DNA of 64,000 nucleotides from WLJO01 sp032117595 (GTDB taxonomy: Bacteria > Actinomycetota > Acidimicrobiia > Acidimicrobiales > Ilumatobacteraceae): assembly GCA_032117595.1 (NCBI GenBank), contig JAULYZ010000030.1:5215-69214 (forward strand), written 5' to 3'. Of this stretch, positions 42,832 through 50,238 are shown in pieces. A program made the translations under genes and the position numbers. Positions within the stretch are counted from its first letter, which is position 1, and every line of letters begins with the position of its first letter. The notes below the pieces were generated by a model. That model was given only the letters and a program-made list of their open reading frames with translations. It made no database searches and had not been told where the DNA came from.

Positions 42832-44046
42832 ATGCAGCCCACCTATTCCCCAGAGGCCGAGCAGTACCGGTCCTCGGTCCGAGACTTCCTGTCGTCCCGA
42901 CTCCCAAGCAGTTGGGCAGGGATCGGGGCACTGAGCACCGAGGCGGCCGAGGAGTTCAGCCGCGAGTGGAGGCACACGCTGTACGAGGCCGGGTATCTCG
43001 CCCCGGGCTGGCCCAAGGAGTACGGCGGCGGAGGTCTTTCGTCGCTCGAGCAGGTGGTGCTCGCCGAGGAGTTCGCCCGCGCCGGGGTGCCGACCGGCGG
43101 CAGCAACGATGTCTTCAGCATCGGGATGCTCGGCAACACGTTGCTCGTCTGGGGGACCGAGGAGCAGAAGCGGCACTACGTTCCGCGCATCCTCTCGGGC
43201 GAGGACATCTGGTGCCAGGGCTACAGCGAGCCCAATGCCGGATCGGATCTCGCGAACCTCGGCACGCGTGCGGTACTCGACGGCGACCAGTGGGTGATCA
43301 ATGGTCAGAAGATCTGGACATCGGCAGGTCATCTCGCCGACCACATCTTCGTGCTGTGCCGTACGGATACCGACGCGCCGCGGCACAAGGGCATCTCGTT
43401 CCTGCTCTGCGACATGCGCCAACCCGGCATCGAGGTTCGCCCGATCAAGATGATGTCTGGGGACTCGGAGTTCAACGAGACCTTCTTCACCGATGCGGTC
43501 ACCGAGAAGGAGAACGTTGTCGGCGGAGTGAACAATGGCTGGGCAGTCGCGATGACGCTGCTCGGTTTCGAGCGAGGCGAGGCCGCCGCCACCATGCCGC
43601 TGCGTTTCCGCGCCGAGGTCGACCGACTCCTCGCCATGGCACGCGAACGTGGCGCCGCCGACAATCCGCTGTTCCGTCAGCGGCTCGCCTGGTGCTACTC
43701 CAAGGTGCAGATCATGCAGTGGCTCGGCTGGCGCCAACTCACCCAGTTCATCCGCGGACACCATCCGGGTCCGGACGGCTCGATCTTCAAGCTCTACTGG
43801 AGCGAGTACCACCGCATCGTCACCGAACTGGCTGTCGACATCCTCGGCCCCGATGCGCTCGTGCCTGCGGGGCGCCGTCCGTCGAGTGCGTTCCAGACCG
43901 ACGACGTCGGGGCGCCAAACAGCAGTGGCTCATGGAGCAACGTGTTCCTCAATGCGCGGGCGGGGACGATCTATGCAGGGACGTCGCAGGTGCAGCGGAA
44001 CATCCTCGGCGAGATGGTGCTCGGTCTGCCCAAGGAGCCCCGCTGA
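42832..44046 (+). CDS. Acyl-CoA dehydrogenase
   Basis: A 404-residue flavoprotein of the acyl-CoA dehydrogenase fold. Typical blocks are YLAPGWPKEYGGGG, QGYSEPNAGSDLANLGTRA, QKIWTSAGHLADHIFVLCRT and, near the end, ARAGTIYAGTSQVQRNILGEMVLGLP. It oxidises acyl-CoA thioesters with FAD; the ETF partner is not in the window. The relatively long N-terminal region and the lack of neighbouring beta-oxidation genes make the substrate uncertain. The ATG at 42832 follows a leaderless -10. Confidence 0.92.
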   Translation: MQPTYSPEAEQYRSSVRDFLSSRLPSSWAGIGALSTEAAEEFSREWRHTLYEAGYLAPGWPKEYGGGGLSSLEQVVLAEEFARAGVPTGGSNDVFSIGMLGNTLLVWGTEEQKRHYVPRILSGEDIWCQGYSEPNAGSDLANLGTRAVLDGDQWVINGQKIWTSAGHLADHIFVLCRTDTDAPRHKGISFLLCDMRQPGIEVRPIKMMSGDSEFNETFFTDAVTEKENVVGGVNNGWAVAMTLLGFERGEAAATMPLRFRAEVDRLLAMARERGAADNPLFRQRLAWCYSKVQIMQWLGWRQLTQFIRGHHPGPDGSIFKLYWSEYHRIVTELAVDILGPDALVPAGRRPSSAFQTDDVGAPNSSGSWSNVFLNARAGTIYAGTSQVQRNILGEMVLGLPKEPR

Positions 44047-44047
44047 G

Positions 44048-44341
44048 ATGTCCCGTGTACGGAGAACCCGTCCGAGCAATCCGCTGGTCTGGCTCCCCGT
44101 CGTTGGAGCGGTGCTCGTCCGCCCGGGCCTCTGGATCACCGCGCTGCGTCAGGTGGGCCGACTCGCTCGGCGCGACTGGTGGCGTCGCGCGCCGTTCTTG
44201 CCGTTGCCGGGCCGCTCGTATCTCGAGTTCCGGATGGAGACCCAGTACGGCGGGGGAACGCGCCGACCCGTCCCGAGCGATGTGATTCACTACCTCTCAT
44301 GGTGCCAACAGATGCAGCGGTTGGGGGCCGGACCCCGATGA
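44048..44341 (+). CDS. Small conserved-type protein after the dehydrogenase
   Basis: A 97-residue protein with one hydrophobic segment (about 12-33), an Arg-rich middle and a C-terminal RSYLEFRMETQYGG...DVIHYLSWCQQMQ part. It begins one base after the acyl-CoA dehydrogenase stop and is probably co-transcribed. Similar small proteins follow other actinobacterial genes in this setting, but I cannot name the family and no function can be given. Confidence 0.6.
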   Translation: MSRVRRTRPSNPLVWLPVVGAVLVRPGLWITALRQVGRLARRDWWRRAPFLPLPGRSYLEFRMETQYGGGTRRPVPSDVIHYLSWCQQMQRLGAGPR

Positions 44342-44400
44342 GGCGCCAGAGAACGTGTGTCGACAGCCCCGCACCAAGAGGCGCCGGGATCGGCTGAGAC

Positions 44401-44898
44401 ATGCGCAGCGCACTCGTCCTCAATGCCACGTACGAACCGCTTTCGGTGGTGTCTGCGCGGCGGGCGGTGTGCCTGGTGCTGGCAGGAAAGGCCGAGGTGG
44501 TGCACGCCGCAGACTCGTTGATCCGCTCGGCGAGTCTTGTGCTGGAGGCGCCCACCGTGATTCGCCTCCGCTACGTGGTGAAGGTCCCCTTCCTGAGGCG
44601 GACGGCTCTCTCGAGACGGGCGGTCTTCGTGCGTGATCAGCATCGGTGCCAGTACTGCGGTGGTCAGGCCGACTCGATCGACCACGTCATCCCCCGTTCG
44701 CGTGGCGGGCTTCATGCCTGGGACAACGTCGCTGCGGCCTGCCGGCCGTGCAACCTCCGCAAGCGCGATCGCACCCCGGACGAGGCGGGCATGCGACTGG
44801 CGAATGCGCCCAGCCCGCCTCGCGACGGTGCGTGGATCGATGTGAGCGTGGGGCGCGTCCCGGAGGACTGGCTGCCGTACCTCGCCCGGGCTTCGTAG
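44401..44898 (+). CDS. HNH endonuclease
   Basis: A 165-residue HNH-family nuclease. Residues 1-70 form the small N-terminal domain typical of this bacterial group (VLNATYEPLSVVSARRAV), then the HNH core: CQYCGG, DHVIPRSRGG with the catalytic His, WDNVAAACRPCNLRKRDR with the zinc cysteines and Asn. The group is very common in actinobacteria and cyanobacteria as a single gene and is not linked to a restriction system here. Its natural DNA or RNA substrate is not known. Confidence 0.9.
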   Translation: MRSALVLNATYEPLSVVSARRAVCLVLAGKAEVVHAADSLIRSASLVLEAPTVIRLRYVVKVPFLRRTALSRRAVFVRDQHRCQYCGGQADSIDHVIPRSRGGLHAWDNVAAACRPCNLRKRDRTPDEAGMRLANAPSPPRDGAWIDVSVGRVPEDWLPYLARAS

Positions 44899-44953
44899 GC
44901 ACCGGAACGATCGTCGATCACTGCAGGTACGCCTGCGGTGAACCGCTGCGAGA

Positions 44954-45616
44954 ATGCTGATCGTGCACTGGTCGGTCGAGCGGTTCCGGGGATCGGCTGC
45001 GGCGTTCCACGAGCGACCGATTCCGACGGATCCGGTCCCGTCACTCTGGTGGTTCGAGATCGAGCAACCGGCGATCGTGCTCGGTTCGGCGCAGGTCGAC
45101 GAGGTGGTGGATCGGGACGCCTGCGAGCGCCTCGGCGTGGAGATCGTCCGACGTCGCAGCGGCGGCGGAGCGGTCCTGCTCGTGCCCGGCGAGGTCGCCT
45201 GGTTCGATCTTGTCATTCCGCGCAGTCATCCGCTGTGGGACGGTGACATCGGACGCGCCGCGTGGTGGGTCGGTGACGTCGTCGTCGACGCGCTCGGTGA
45301 GTCCGACGGCGAAGTGCACCGCGGTGGTCTGCTCACCTCGGCGTGGTCGTCGACGGTCTGCTTTGCGGGCCTCGGTCCGGGCGAGGTGCGACGCCACGGC
45401 CGAAAGCTCCTCGGGCTGAGCCAGCGCCGGACGAGGGATGCAGCCCGATTCCAGTGCGCGGTCTACCGGGTCTGGGATGCGGGTCTGATGCACTCGGTGC
45501 TCCGCCCACCCCGCCCGAGCCCCGATGAACTCGGTGGGTTCGTCGCCACGGCCGATCTCGGCCTCGTTGATCTCGAGCGGGCGCTGTCCCGTGTCTCGGT
45601 GCCGCCCGCGACCTGA
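44954..45616 (+). CDS. Lipoate-protein ligase A-like (BPL/LPL) protein
   Basis: A 220-residue member of the biotin/lipoate ligase fold. RRRSGGGAVLLVPGEVAWFDLVIPR matches the core RRxSGGGAVxxDxGN region, and HGRKLLGLSQRR supplies the catalytic lysine; a SSTVCFAGLGPGEV segment lies between them. The family transfers lipoate or octanoate to carrier domains; this protein is short and lacks the C-terminal accessory domain, so it could be an octanoyltransferase or amidotransferase variant. The ATG at 44954 gives the family-like start. Confidence 0.82.
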   Translation: MLIVHWSVERFRGSAAAFHERPIPTDPVPSLWWFEIEQPAIVLGSAQVDEVVDRDACERLGVEIVRRRSGGGAVLLVPGEVAWFDLVIPRSHPLWDGDIGRAAWWVGDVVVDALGESDGEVHRGGLLTSAWSSTVCFAGLGPGEVRRHGRKLLGLSQRRTRDAARFQCAVYRVWDAGLMHSVLRPPRPSPDELGGFVATADLGLVDLERALSRVSVPPAT

Positions 45617-45679
45617 GTGCCACGTGCGGGCTCGGCCCGCCTTGGTGTGGAACGACGGCACCCGACCCGTGGTGGGGGA

Positions 45680-45699
45680 CGGTGGGGATCCACCCACCG
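45680..45699 (+). terminator. Hairpin after the ligase-like gene
   Basis: CGGTGGG-GATCCA-CCCACCG, a 7-base perfect stem with a 6-base loop. No T-tract follows. It separates the ligase-like gene from the mraZ promoter. Confidence 0.4.
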
Positions 45700-45812
45700 A
45701 TGCAGGTGCTGGGCGGGACGCCCCGGCTCCCTGAATTCGCGCGGAAGGTGACATTTCTCGGGGAAATGGGGGCCTTGTCGCGCGCTCCGTGAGAGGGCTA
45801 CAGGATCAGGTG

Positions 45813-45888
45813 TGGACGATAGTGGTGAGGAGTGGGGAGAGAGGTTGACTTTTCGGGGTCTAGTGGGGAAGAATGGGGACCTGTGGGA
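45813..45888 (+). promoter_or_regulatory. MraZ operator: 10-base-phased TGGGN boxes over the mraZ promoter
   Basis: TGGGG at 45864, TGGGG at 45874 and TGGGA at 45884 are separated by exactly 5 bases each, the published arrangement of MraZ boxes. CGGGG at 45854 is a fourth. Upstream, TGGAC (45813), TGGTG (45823) and TGGGG (45833) continue the 10-base phase. TTGACT (45845-45850) is a likely -35 and AAGAAT (45869-45874) a possible -10 with an 18-base spacer, so MraZ bound here would cover the promoter and its start. Confidence 0.8.
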
Positions 45889-45956
45889 GGGCGACCTCAT
45901 CGGTCGGCGCTCCACACGGGTCCCGGAACGAGCGAACGAGAAAGGCGGAGCGGCAG

Positions 45957-46379
45957 ATGCAGCGGTTTGTCGGACGCCACGAGCGCCAAGTCGACGACAA
46001 GGGTCGACTTGCGCTGCCGTCGGGGTTCCGCGCCCGCCTCGAGCCGCGTTGTTTCCTCGCCAAGGGTGCCGAGGGGTGCATCGACGTCCTGACCGAAGAG
46101 GGCTTCGATGCGATGGTCGAAGAGGTCCTCGCCAAGGTCCGTCGCGGGGAGGTGAGCCGCTCCGAGCAGCGCGCTCTGTCCGGCGACACGAGCGAGGTCA
46201 CGCCCGATGCCCAGGGCCGGATCCTTCTGCCCCAAGAACTTCGTGAGTACGCCGGCATCGAGCTCCGGTCCGCGGTGACCGTTGCTGGCTCGTTCGATCG
46301 GGTCGAGCTCTGGAAGCCGAGCGATTACGACGCCCAGATCAAGCAGGGAACCGCCCGCATCAAGGGCGAAGAGCGCTGA
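45957..46379 (+). CDS. mraZ: Transcriptional regulator MraZ
   Basis: A 140-residue AbrB-like regulator with two tandem SpoVT-AbrB half-domains: the first opens RHERQVDDKGRLALPSGFR and the second is VTPDAQGRILLPQELREYAGI. MraZ forms a ring and represses its own cluster by binding TGGGN repeats, which are present just upstream. The ATG at 45957 is supported by AAAGGCGG about 9 bases upstream and by the family start; the longer open frame from 45873 is not used. First gene of the division cluster. Confidence 0.95.
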   Translation: MQRFVGRHERQVDDKGRLALPSGFRARLEPRCFLAKGAEGCIDVLTEEGFDAMVEEVLAKVRRGEVSRSEQRALSGDTSEVTPDAQGRILLPQELREYAGIELRSAVTVAGSFDRVELWKPSDYDAQIKQGTARIKGEER

Positions 46380-46399
46380 GGGGAGGACGAGGAACACGA

Positions 46400-46560
46400 A
46401 CACACGTGGTAACCGATGACGTTCCGCTCATCGGCAGCTTCCCGGTCAGCAAGATGGACAGCCCCAACTCCGCCCGCTTCCATCTCGCTTGTTCCGGGGA
46501 GACATCCCGGCAGCACTCGCTGAGCGGGGAGCTGCCCGTGAGCGGAACGCGCAGGGTTCC
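46400..46560 (+). ncRNA. Structured rsmH leader, candidate mraW RNA motif
   Basis: The 207-base gap between mraZ and rsmH has no good gene but has clear nested pairing. 46421-46430 pairs perfectly with 46539-46548 (10 bp), then after a 2x2 internal loop 46433-46439 pairs with 46530-46536 (7 bp). Inside are a 7-bp helix (46452-46458 with 46479-46485) and a 5-bp hairpin (46494-46498 with 46506-46510). Position and multi-helix form match the mraW RNA motif described in actinobacterial rsmH leaders. I infer a cis-regulatory role; the exact edges are estimates. Confidence 0.6.
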
Positions 46561-46586
46561 ACTCGGTGCCTGCGGGGTCGATGTCG

Positions 46587-47528
46587 ATGGATGAGGGGTT
46601 CCGGCACGAGCCGGTCATGCTGAACGAGATCGTCGAGGTCTTCTCGACGGTGCCCGCCGGCTGGCTCGTCGACATGACGCTCGGTGGTGGGGGACATGCG
46701 CGTCGCCTGCTCGAGGCGCGACCCGACTGTCGACTGCTCGGAATCGATCGCGACGGCGCTGCACTCGCTGCAGCTCGGCGTGCGCTTGCAGGCTTCGGCG
46801 ACCGAGTGGTGACACAACACGTGCGGTTCGACTCTCTCGGCAGCGTTATGGAGGAACTGGCGATCACTGCGGTCTCAGGAGTCTTGTTCGATCTCGGTGT
46901 CTCGTCGCACCAGTTCGACGAGCCGACGAGGGGCTTCTCCTACCGGAGCGACGCGCCGCTCGACATGCGGATGGACACTTCGGCCCGATGGAGTGCGTCG
47001 GATGTGGTGAACGGGTACCCGGAGCCCGAACTGGCACGGGTACTCGAGCAGTACGGCGACGAGCGCTTTGCCCGACGGATCGCAGCGGCCATCGTGGCGG
47101 CGCGCCCGATCGAGACGACGTTCCAACTCGCCGAGATCGTCCGTTCGGCAATCCCTGCAGCAGCACGCCGACGTGGGGGCCACCCGGCAAAGCGGACCTT
47201 CCAGGCGATTCGTATCGAGGTGAATGCCGAGCTCGAGATCCTGCCCTCTGCGCTCGACCAAGCAATCCGCTCGACGCAGACCGGAGGGCGTGTCGCCGTG
47301 CTGTCGTATCACTCCGGGGAGGATCGGATCGTCAAGGCGTCATTCCGGCGGGCCTCGACCGGCGGATGCGGTTGCCCACCGGGACTGCCTTGCGCGTGCG
47401 GGGCCATCCGAACGGTGCGGATCGTGCGGCCCGAGAAGCGCACGCCGACGTCCACCGAGATCGAACGCAATCCGCGTGCGGAGTCGGCGGTGCTCCGTGT
47501 TGTCGAGAAGATTGCGAGCGGGCAGTGA
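46587..47528 (+). CDS. rsmH: 16S rRNA m4C1402 methyltransferase
   Basis: A 313-residue SAM-dependent methyltransferase (formerly MraW). FRHEPVMLNEIVEVF opens the family, DMTLGGGGHARRLLEARPD is the SAM loop, GVLFDLGVSSHQFDEPTRGFSYRSDAPLDMRMD and FQAIRIEVNAELEIL are hallmark blocks, and VLSYHSGEDRIVK follows. It methylates C1402 of 16S rRNA. ATG 46587 is preferred for spacing from GGGG; ATG 46581 and GTG 46566 are in frame. The stop overlaps the next gene by 4 bases (GTGA). Confidence 0.94.
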   Translation: MDEGFRHEPVMLNEIVEVFSTVPAGWLVDMTLGGGGHARRLLEARPDCRLLGIDRDGAALAAARRALAGFGDRVVTQHVRFDSLGSVMEELAITAVSGVLFDLGVSSHQFDEPTRGFSYRSDAPLDMRMDTSARWSASDVVNGYPEPELARVLEQYGDERFARRIAAAIVAARPIETTFQLAEIVRSAIPAAARRRGGHPAKRTFQAIRIEVNAELEILPSALDQAIRSTQTGGRVAVLSYHSGEDRIVKASFRRASTGGCGCPPGLPCACGAIRTVRIVRPEKRTPTSTEIERNPRAESAVLRVVEKIASGQ

Positions 47529-48286
47529 CTGCTGCTGCGTCGCGCCTCGAGCGTCGTTCGGAGTACAGCACCGGTGTGGTGCGCGAGTCGGCGGATTCGC
47601 GGTCTCAGTCGCGGCCCACACAGCGCACCACTGCGCGGCCCGATCAACGTCCTCCGGTGCAGCAACGGCAGTCACCGCGACCGTCAGCACGCAATGCCCG
47701 TGGCGCGCAGCAGACGGCACAGCGGGGAGCCGCTGCGACCGTCCGCGGCAAGCGCCCTGCGGCAACGACGGCACGGACTGGTCGCCGCGCGCCCGCCGCT
47801 GCTCCGCTGACCCGTCGGTCCGATCTCCGTCCACCCGAGCGTGTCGTCGAGCCGCTGTCGGCTGTCGTCGGGGACAATCTCTTCCGGGCACGGGTGGATC
47901 CGGAGCAGAGAATCGCCCAGCGCCGTGAGCGTCACCTCCGGTCGATCCCGCGCCCGCGACGCTTCGCATCGGTCCTCGCTCCTGCGATCATCGTGGTCCT
48001 TGCTGCGATGCTCGGCATCGCCACCTTCCAGACCCGAATGGCGCAGACGCAGGTGGAGATCGATCAGTTGCAGCGCAGCATCGACCGCGCCCGGGCCACC
48101 AAACAGTCGCTCGAGCGGCAGCGCGCCGAACTTCGCTCCCCGGTACGTCTCGGGCGCGAGGCCCAGGCGATGGGCATGGTGCAGGCAGGCACCGTGGGCT
48201 TCGTACAGGTCGATCTCGAGACCTACGTCGACGCAATTGCCGCCTCGGGCCGCATGGAGCGCGACGAGGTCGGGTCCACCCCATGA
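47525..48286 (+). CDS. FtsL-like septum protein with long basic tail
   Basis: A 253-residue bitopic protein in the ftsL position. The first 147 residues are a low-complexity Arg/Ala/Gln/Pro/Thr-rich cytoplasmic tail with a possible short conserved patch (VVGDNLFRARVDPEQR), then one membrane helix (148-168) and a periplasm-facing coiled coil (170-205, RMAQTQVEIDQLQRSIDRAR), and a terminal segment. FtsL forms a complex with FtsQ and DivIC/FtsB to activate FtsWI. The call rests on position and topology, since FtsL sequences vary greatly. GTGA and ATGA overlaps on both sides. Confidence 0.8.
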   Translation: MTAAASRLERRSEYSTGVVRESADSRSQSRPTQRTTARPDQRPPVQQRQSPRPSARNARGAQQTAQRGAAATVRGKRPAATTARTGRRAPAAAPLTRRSDLRPPERVVEPLSAVVGDNLFRARVDPEQRIAQRRERHLRSIPRPRRFASVLAPAIIVVLAAMLGIATFQTRMAQTQVEIDQLQRSIDRARATKQSLERQRAELRSPVRLGREAQAMGMVQAGTVGFVQVDLETYVDAIAASGRMERDEVGSTP

Positions 48287-50238
48287 GCCACCGCTCGCGG
48301 AACCTCGATCCTGACCGCGAGGGGACAGGTACGCGACGTGTCGTTCGGGTGGCCGACGGCTCGACAGCGCAGACGCTGCGCAGCGTCGGCGAGGTGCGTC
48401 GCCGCGACGTGACCGCCCGGGCAAACGAGCCCCGCCGCTCGACGGCCTACGGGCTCAAGCGCCGGACCCCGGTGGACGTTCACGCTCATCACTTCCGTGT
48501 GGGTGAGGTACGGACGCGCATGTGGGTCATCCTCGTGGTGATCTCCCTCTGCTTCGTCGGGATCCTCGTCCGCGTCGGGATGCTCCAGACCACCCAGCAG
48601 GACGTCTACGCGAAGTTCGCGGCTGCCCAGCGCAAGCGCAACGAGACACTCCCTGCCCCCCGTGGGCAGTTGCTCGACCGGAATGGCAAGCCCCTTGCGA
48701 TCTCGGTTGCGGCGAAGGCCATCTATGCAGATCCACGCGCCATCGCGGACGCCGGTCGGACGGTGGTGGTCCTCGGCCGTGCGCTGGGGCTGAGTGCCGA
48801 GCGGCAGAAAGAACTCCTCGCGAAGCTTTCGGTTCCGGACCGCAGCTTCGTCTATGTGGCGCGTCAGGTCGAACCCGAGACGGCACTCGTCGTCGAGAAC
48901 CTGAAGCTCCCCGGAATCGGGACGCAGGACGAGATCCGTCGCCACCTGCCGAACGGCGAGGTCGGTCGAAGCCTGATCGGTACGGCGAATGTCGATGGCG
49001 TCGGTTCGGCCGGTCTCGAGAAGCAGTACGACGCCGTGCTCACCGGGACCCCCGGGCAGTTGCGCTATACGAGGGGCACTCAGGGTCGGTCACTCCCGTC
49101 GAGCCAGAAGGCACTGATCGATCCGGTCCCCGGTAACGACATCACGCTGACCATCGATCTCGCGCTCCAGTACCAGACCGAACGTGCACTGATCGCCAAG
49201 GTCGAAGAGCTCAAGGCCCGCGGCGCCTCGGCGATTGTCATGGATTCGCGTACCGGTGAGGTCTACGCCATGGCATCGGTTCGGCGGGACGCCGACACTG
49301 GTGCCGTGAGGGTGGGCGGCGGCAACTATGCGGCCGTTGACTCCTACGAGCCGGGTTCGGTCGCAAAGGTCATCACGGTGGCCGCTGCGCTCAACGAGAA
49401 GAAGGTGCAGACCTCGACCACGTTCATGGTGCCCGACCGCAAGATGTTCTGGGATGAGTGGTTGCACGACGCCGAGACGCACCCGACGATGCCGATGACC
49501 GTGCAGGAGATTCTTGCCAAGTCATCGAACATCGGCACGATCTTCGTCTCGCAGACCATCGGGCCCGACAAGCAGGAGGCCTATATGCGAGCCTTCGGGT
49601 TCGGGGCGGAGACTGCGCTCGACTTCCCGGGCGAGTCGCGGGGAATCCTGCACCCGAGCAGTCGTTGGCGCGGTACCGAGAACGTGACGGTCTCCTACGG
49701 ACAGGGTGTCTCTGCAACGGCCGTACAGCTCGTCAGCGCCGTCAACGTGATTGCCAACGATGGTGTGTACGTTGCGCCGAAGCTGGTGCGGTCGATCACC
49801 CGGCCGGGGGGCGAGGCAGAGTCCACGATGGCCTCGGCAAGCCGTCGCGTGGTCTCGAGCGATGTGGCGCGACAGATGAACCTGTTGATGCGTGACGTCG
49901 TCTGTGTGGGCACAGCAAAGGGTTGGGCCGGTATCAAGGGGTACACGATCGCCGGCAAAACCGGCACCGGGTACAAGGCGCACAAGAACGGCACGTACTT
50001 CGACGACGAGGGCCGTCGTGCGTATTACGCGTCGTTCGTCGGCTTCCTCCCCGCCGAGGACCCGCGGATCACCATCCTCGTCTCGATCGACGAGCCGCCG
50101 CCGAACGCGCAGCACTTCGGCGCGAACACCGCAGCACCGGTCTTCAACAAGATTGCCCGTTCGGCCATCGTCGATCTCGGGATCCAGGCCCCCACGGGAA
50201 GCGGTGGCTGCCCGAGCGAACCGAAGGAGAACCGGTGA
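48283..50238 (+). CDS. ftsI: Septal transpeptidase, class B penicillin-binding protein
   Basis: A 651-residue class B PBP. A basic N-terminal tail leads to one membrane helix (about 81-103), the dimerisation domain (LPAPRGQLLDRNGKPLAIS) and the transpeptidase domain with SVAK (S359, K362), SSN (S414, N416) and KTGT from K559. It cross-links septal peptidoglycan with FtsW. In frame and coupled by ATGA to the ftsL-like gene and by GTGA to murE. Length is as expected for actinobacterial FtsI. Confidence 0.95.
   Translation: MSHRSRNLDPDREGTGTRRVVRVADGSTAQTLRSVGEVRRRDVTARANEPRRSTAYGLKRRTPVDVHAHHFRVGEVRTRMWVILVVISLCFVGILVRVGMLQTTQQDVYAKFAAAQRKRNETLPAPRGQLLDRNGKPLAISVAAKAIYADPRAIADAGRTVVVLGRALGLSAERQKELLAKLSVPDRSFVYVARQVEPETALVVENLKLPGIGTQDEIRRHLPNGEVGRSLIGTANVDGVGSAGLEKQYDAVLTGTPGQLRYTRGTQGRSLPSSQKALIDPVPGNDITLTIDLALQYQTERALIAKVEELKARGASAIVMDSRTGEVYAMASVRRDADTGAVRVGGGNYAAVDSYEPGSVAKVITVAAALNEKKVQTSTTFMVPDRKMFWDEWLHDAETHPTMPMTVQEILAKSSNIGTIFVSQTIGPDKQEAYMRAFGFGAETALDFPGESRGILHPSSRWRGTENVTVSYGQGVSATAVQLVSAVNVIANDGVYVAPKLVRSITRPGGEAESTMASASRRVVSSDVARQMNLLMRDVVCVGTAKGWAGIKGYTIAGKTGTGYKAHKNGTYFDDEGRRAYYASFVGFLPAEDPRITILVSIDEPPPNAQHFGANTAAPVFNKIARSAIVDLGIQAPTGSGGCPSEPKENR

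Larger units (their letters stand above)
45617..45956. other. Intergenic region upstream of the division cluster
   Basis: A 340-base gap without a supportable gene. The first part holds a hairpin (45680-45699). The second part (45813-45888) holds the phased TGGGN boxes and the mraZ promoter. Between them I see nothing distinctive. Confidence 0.7.

Noticed and set aside
44923..44936. Hairpin GCAGG-TACG-CCTGC upstream of the ligase-like gene as a terminator
   Set aside because: Only five pairs and no T-tract; such short stems are expected by chance at this base composition.
46406..46594. Possible 62-codon gene between mraZ and rsmH
   Set aside because: Its span coincides with the paired RNA structure and overlaps the rsmH start; no ribosome site or family resemblance.
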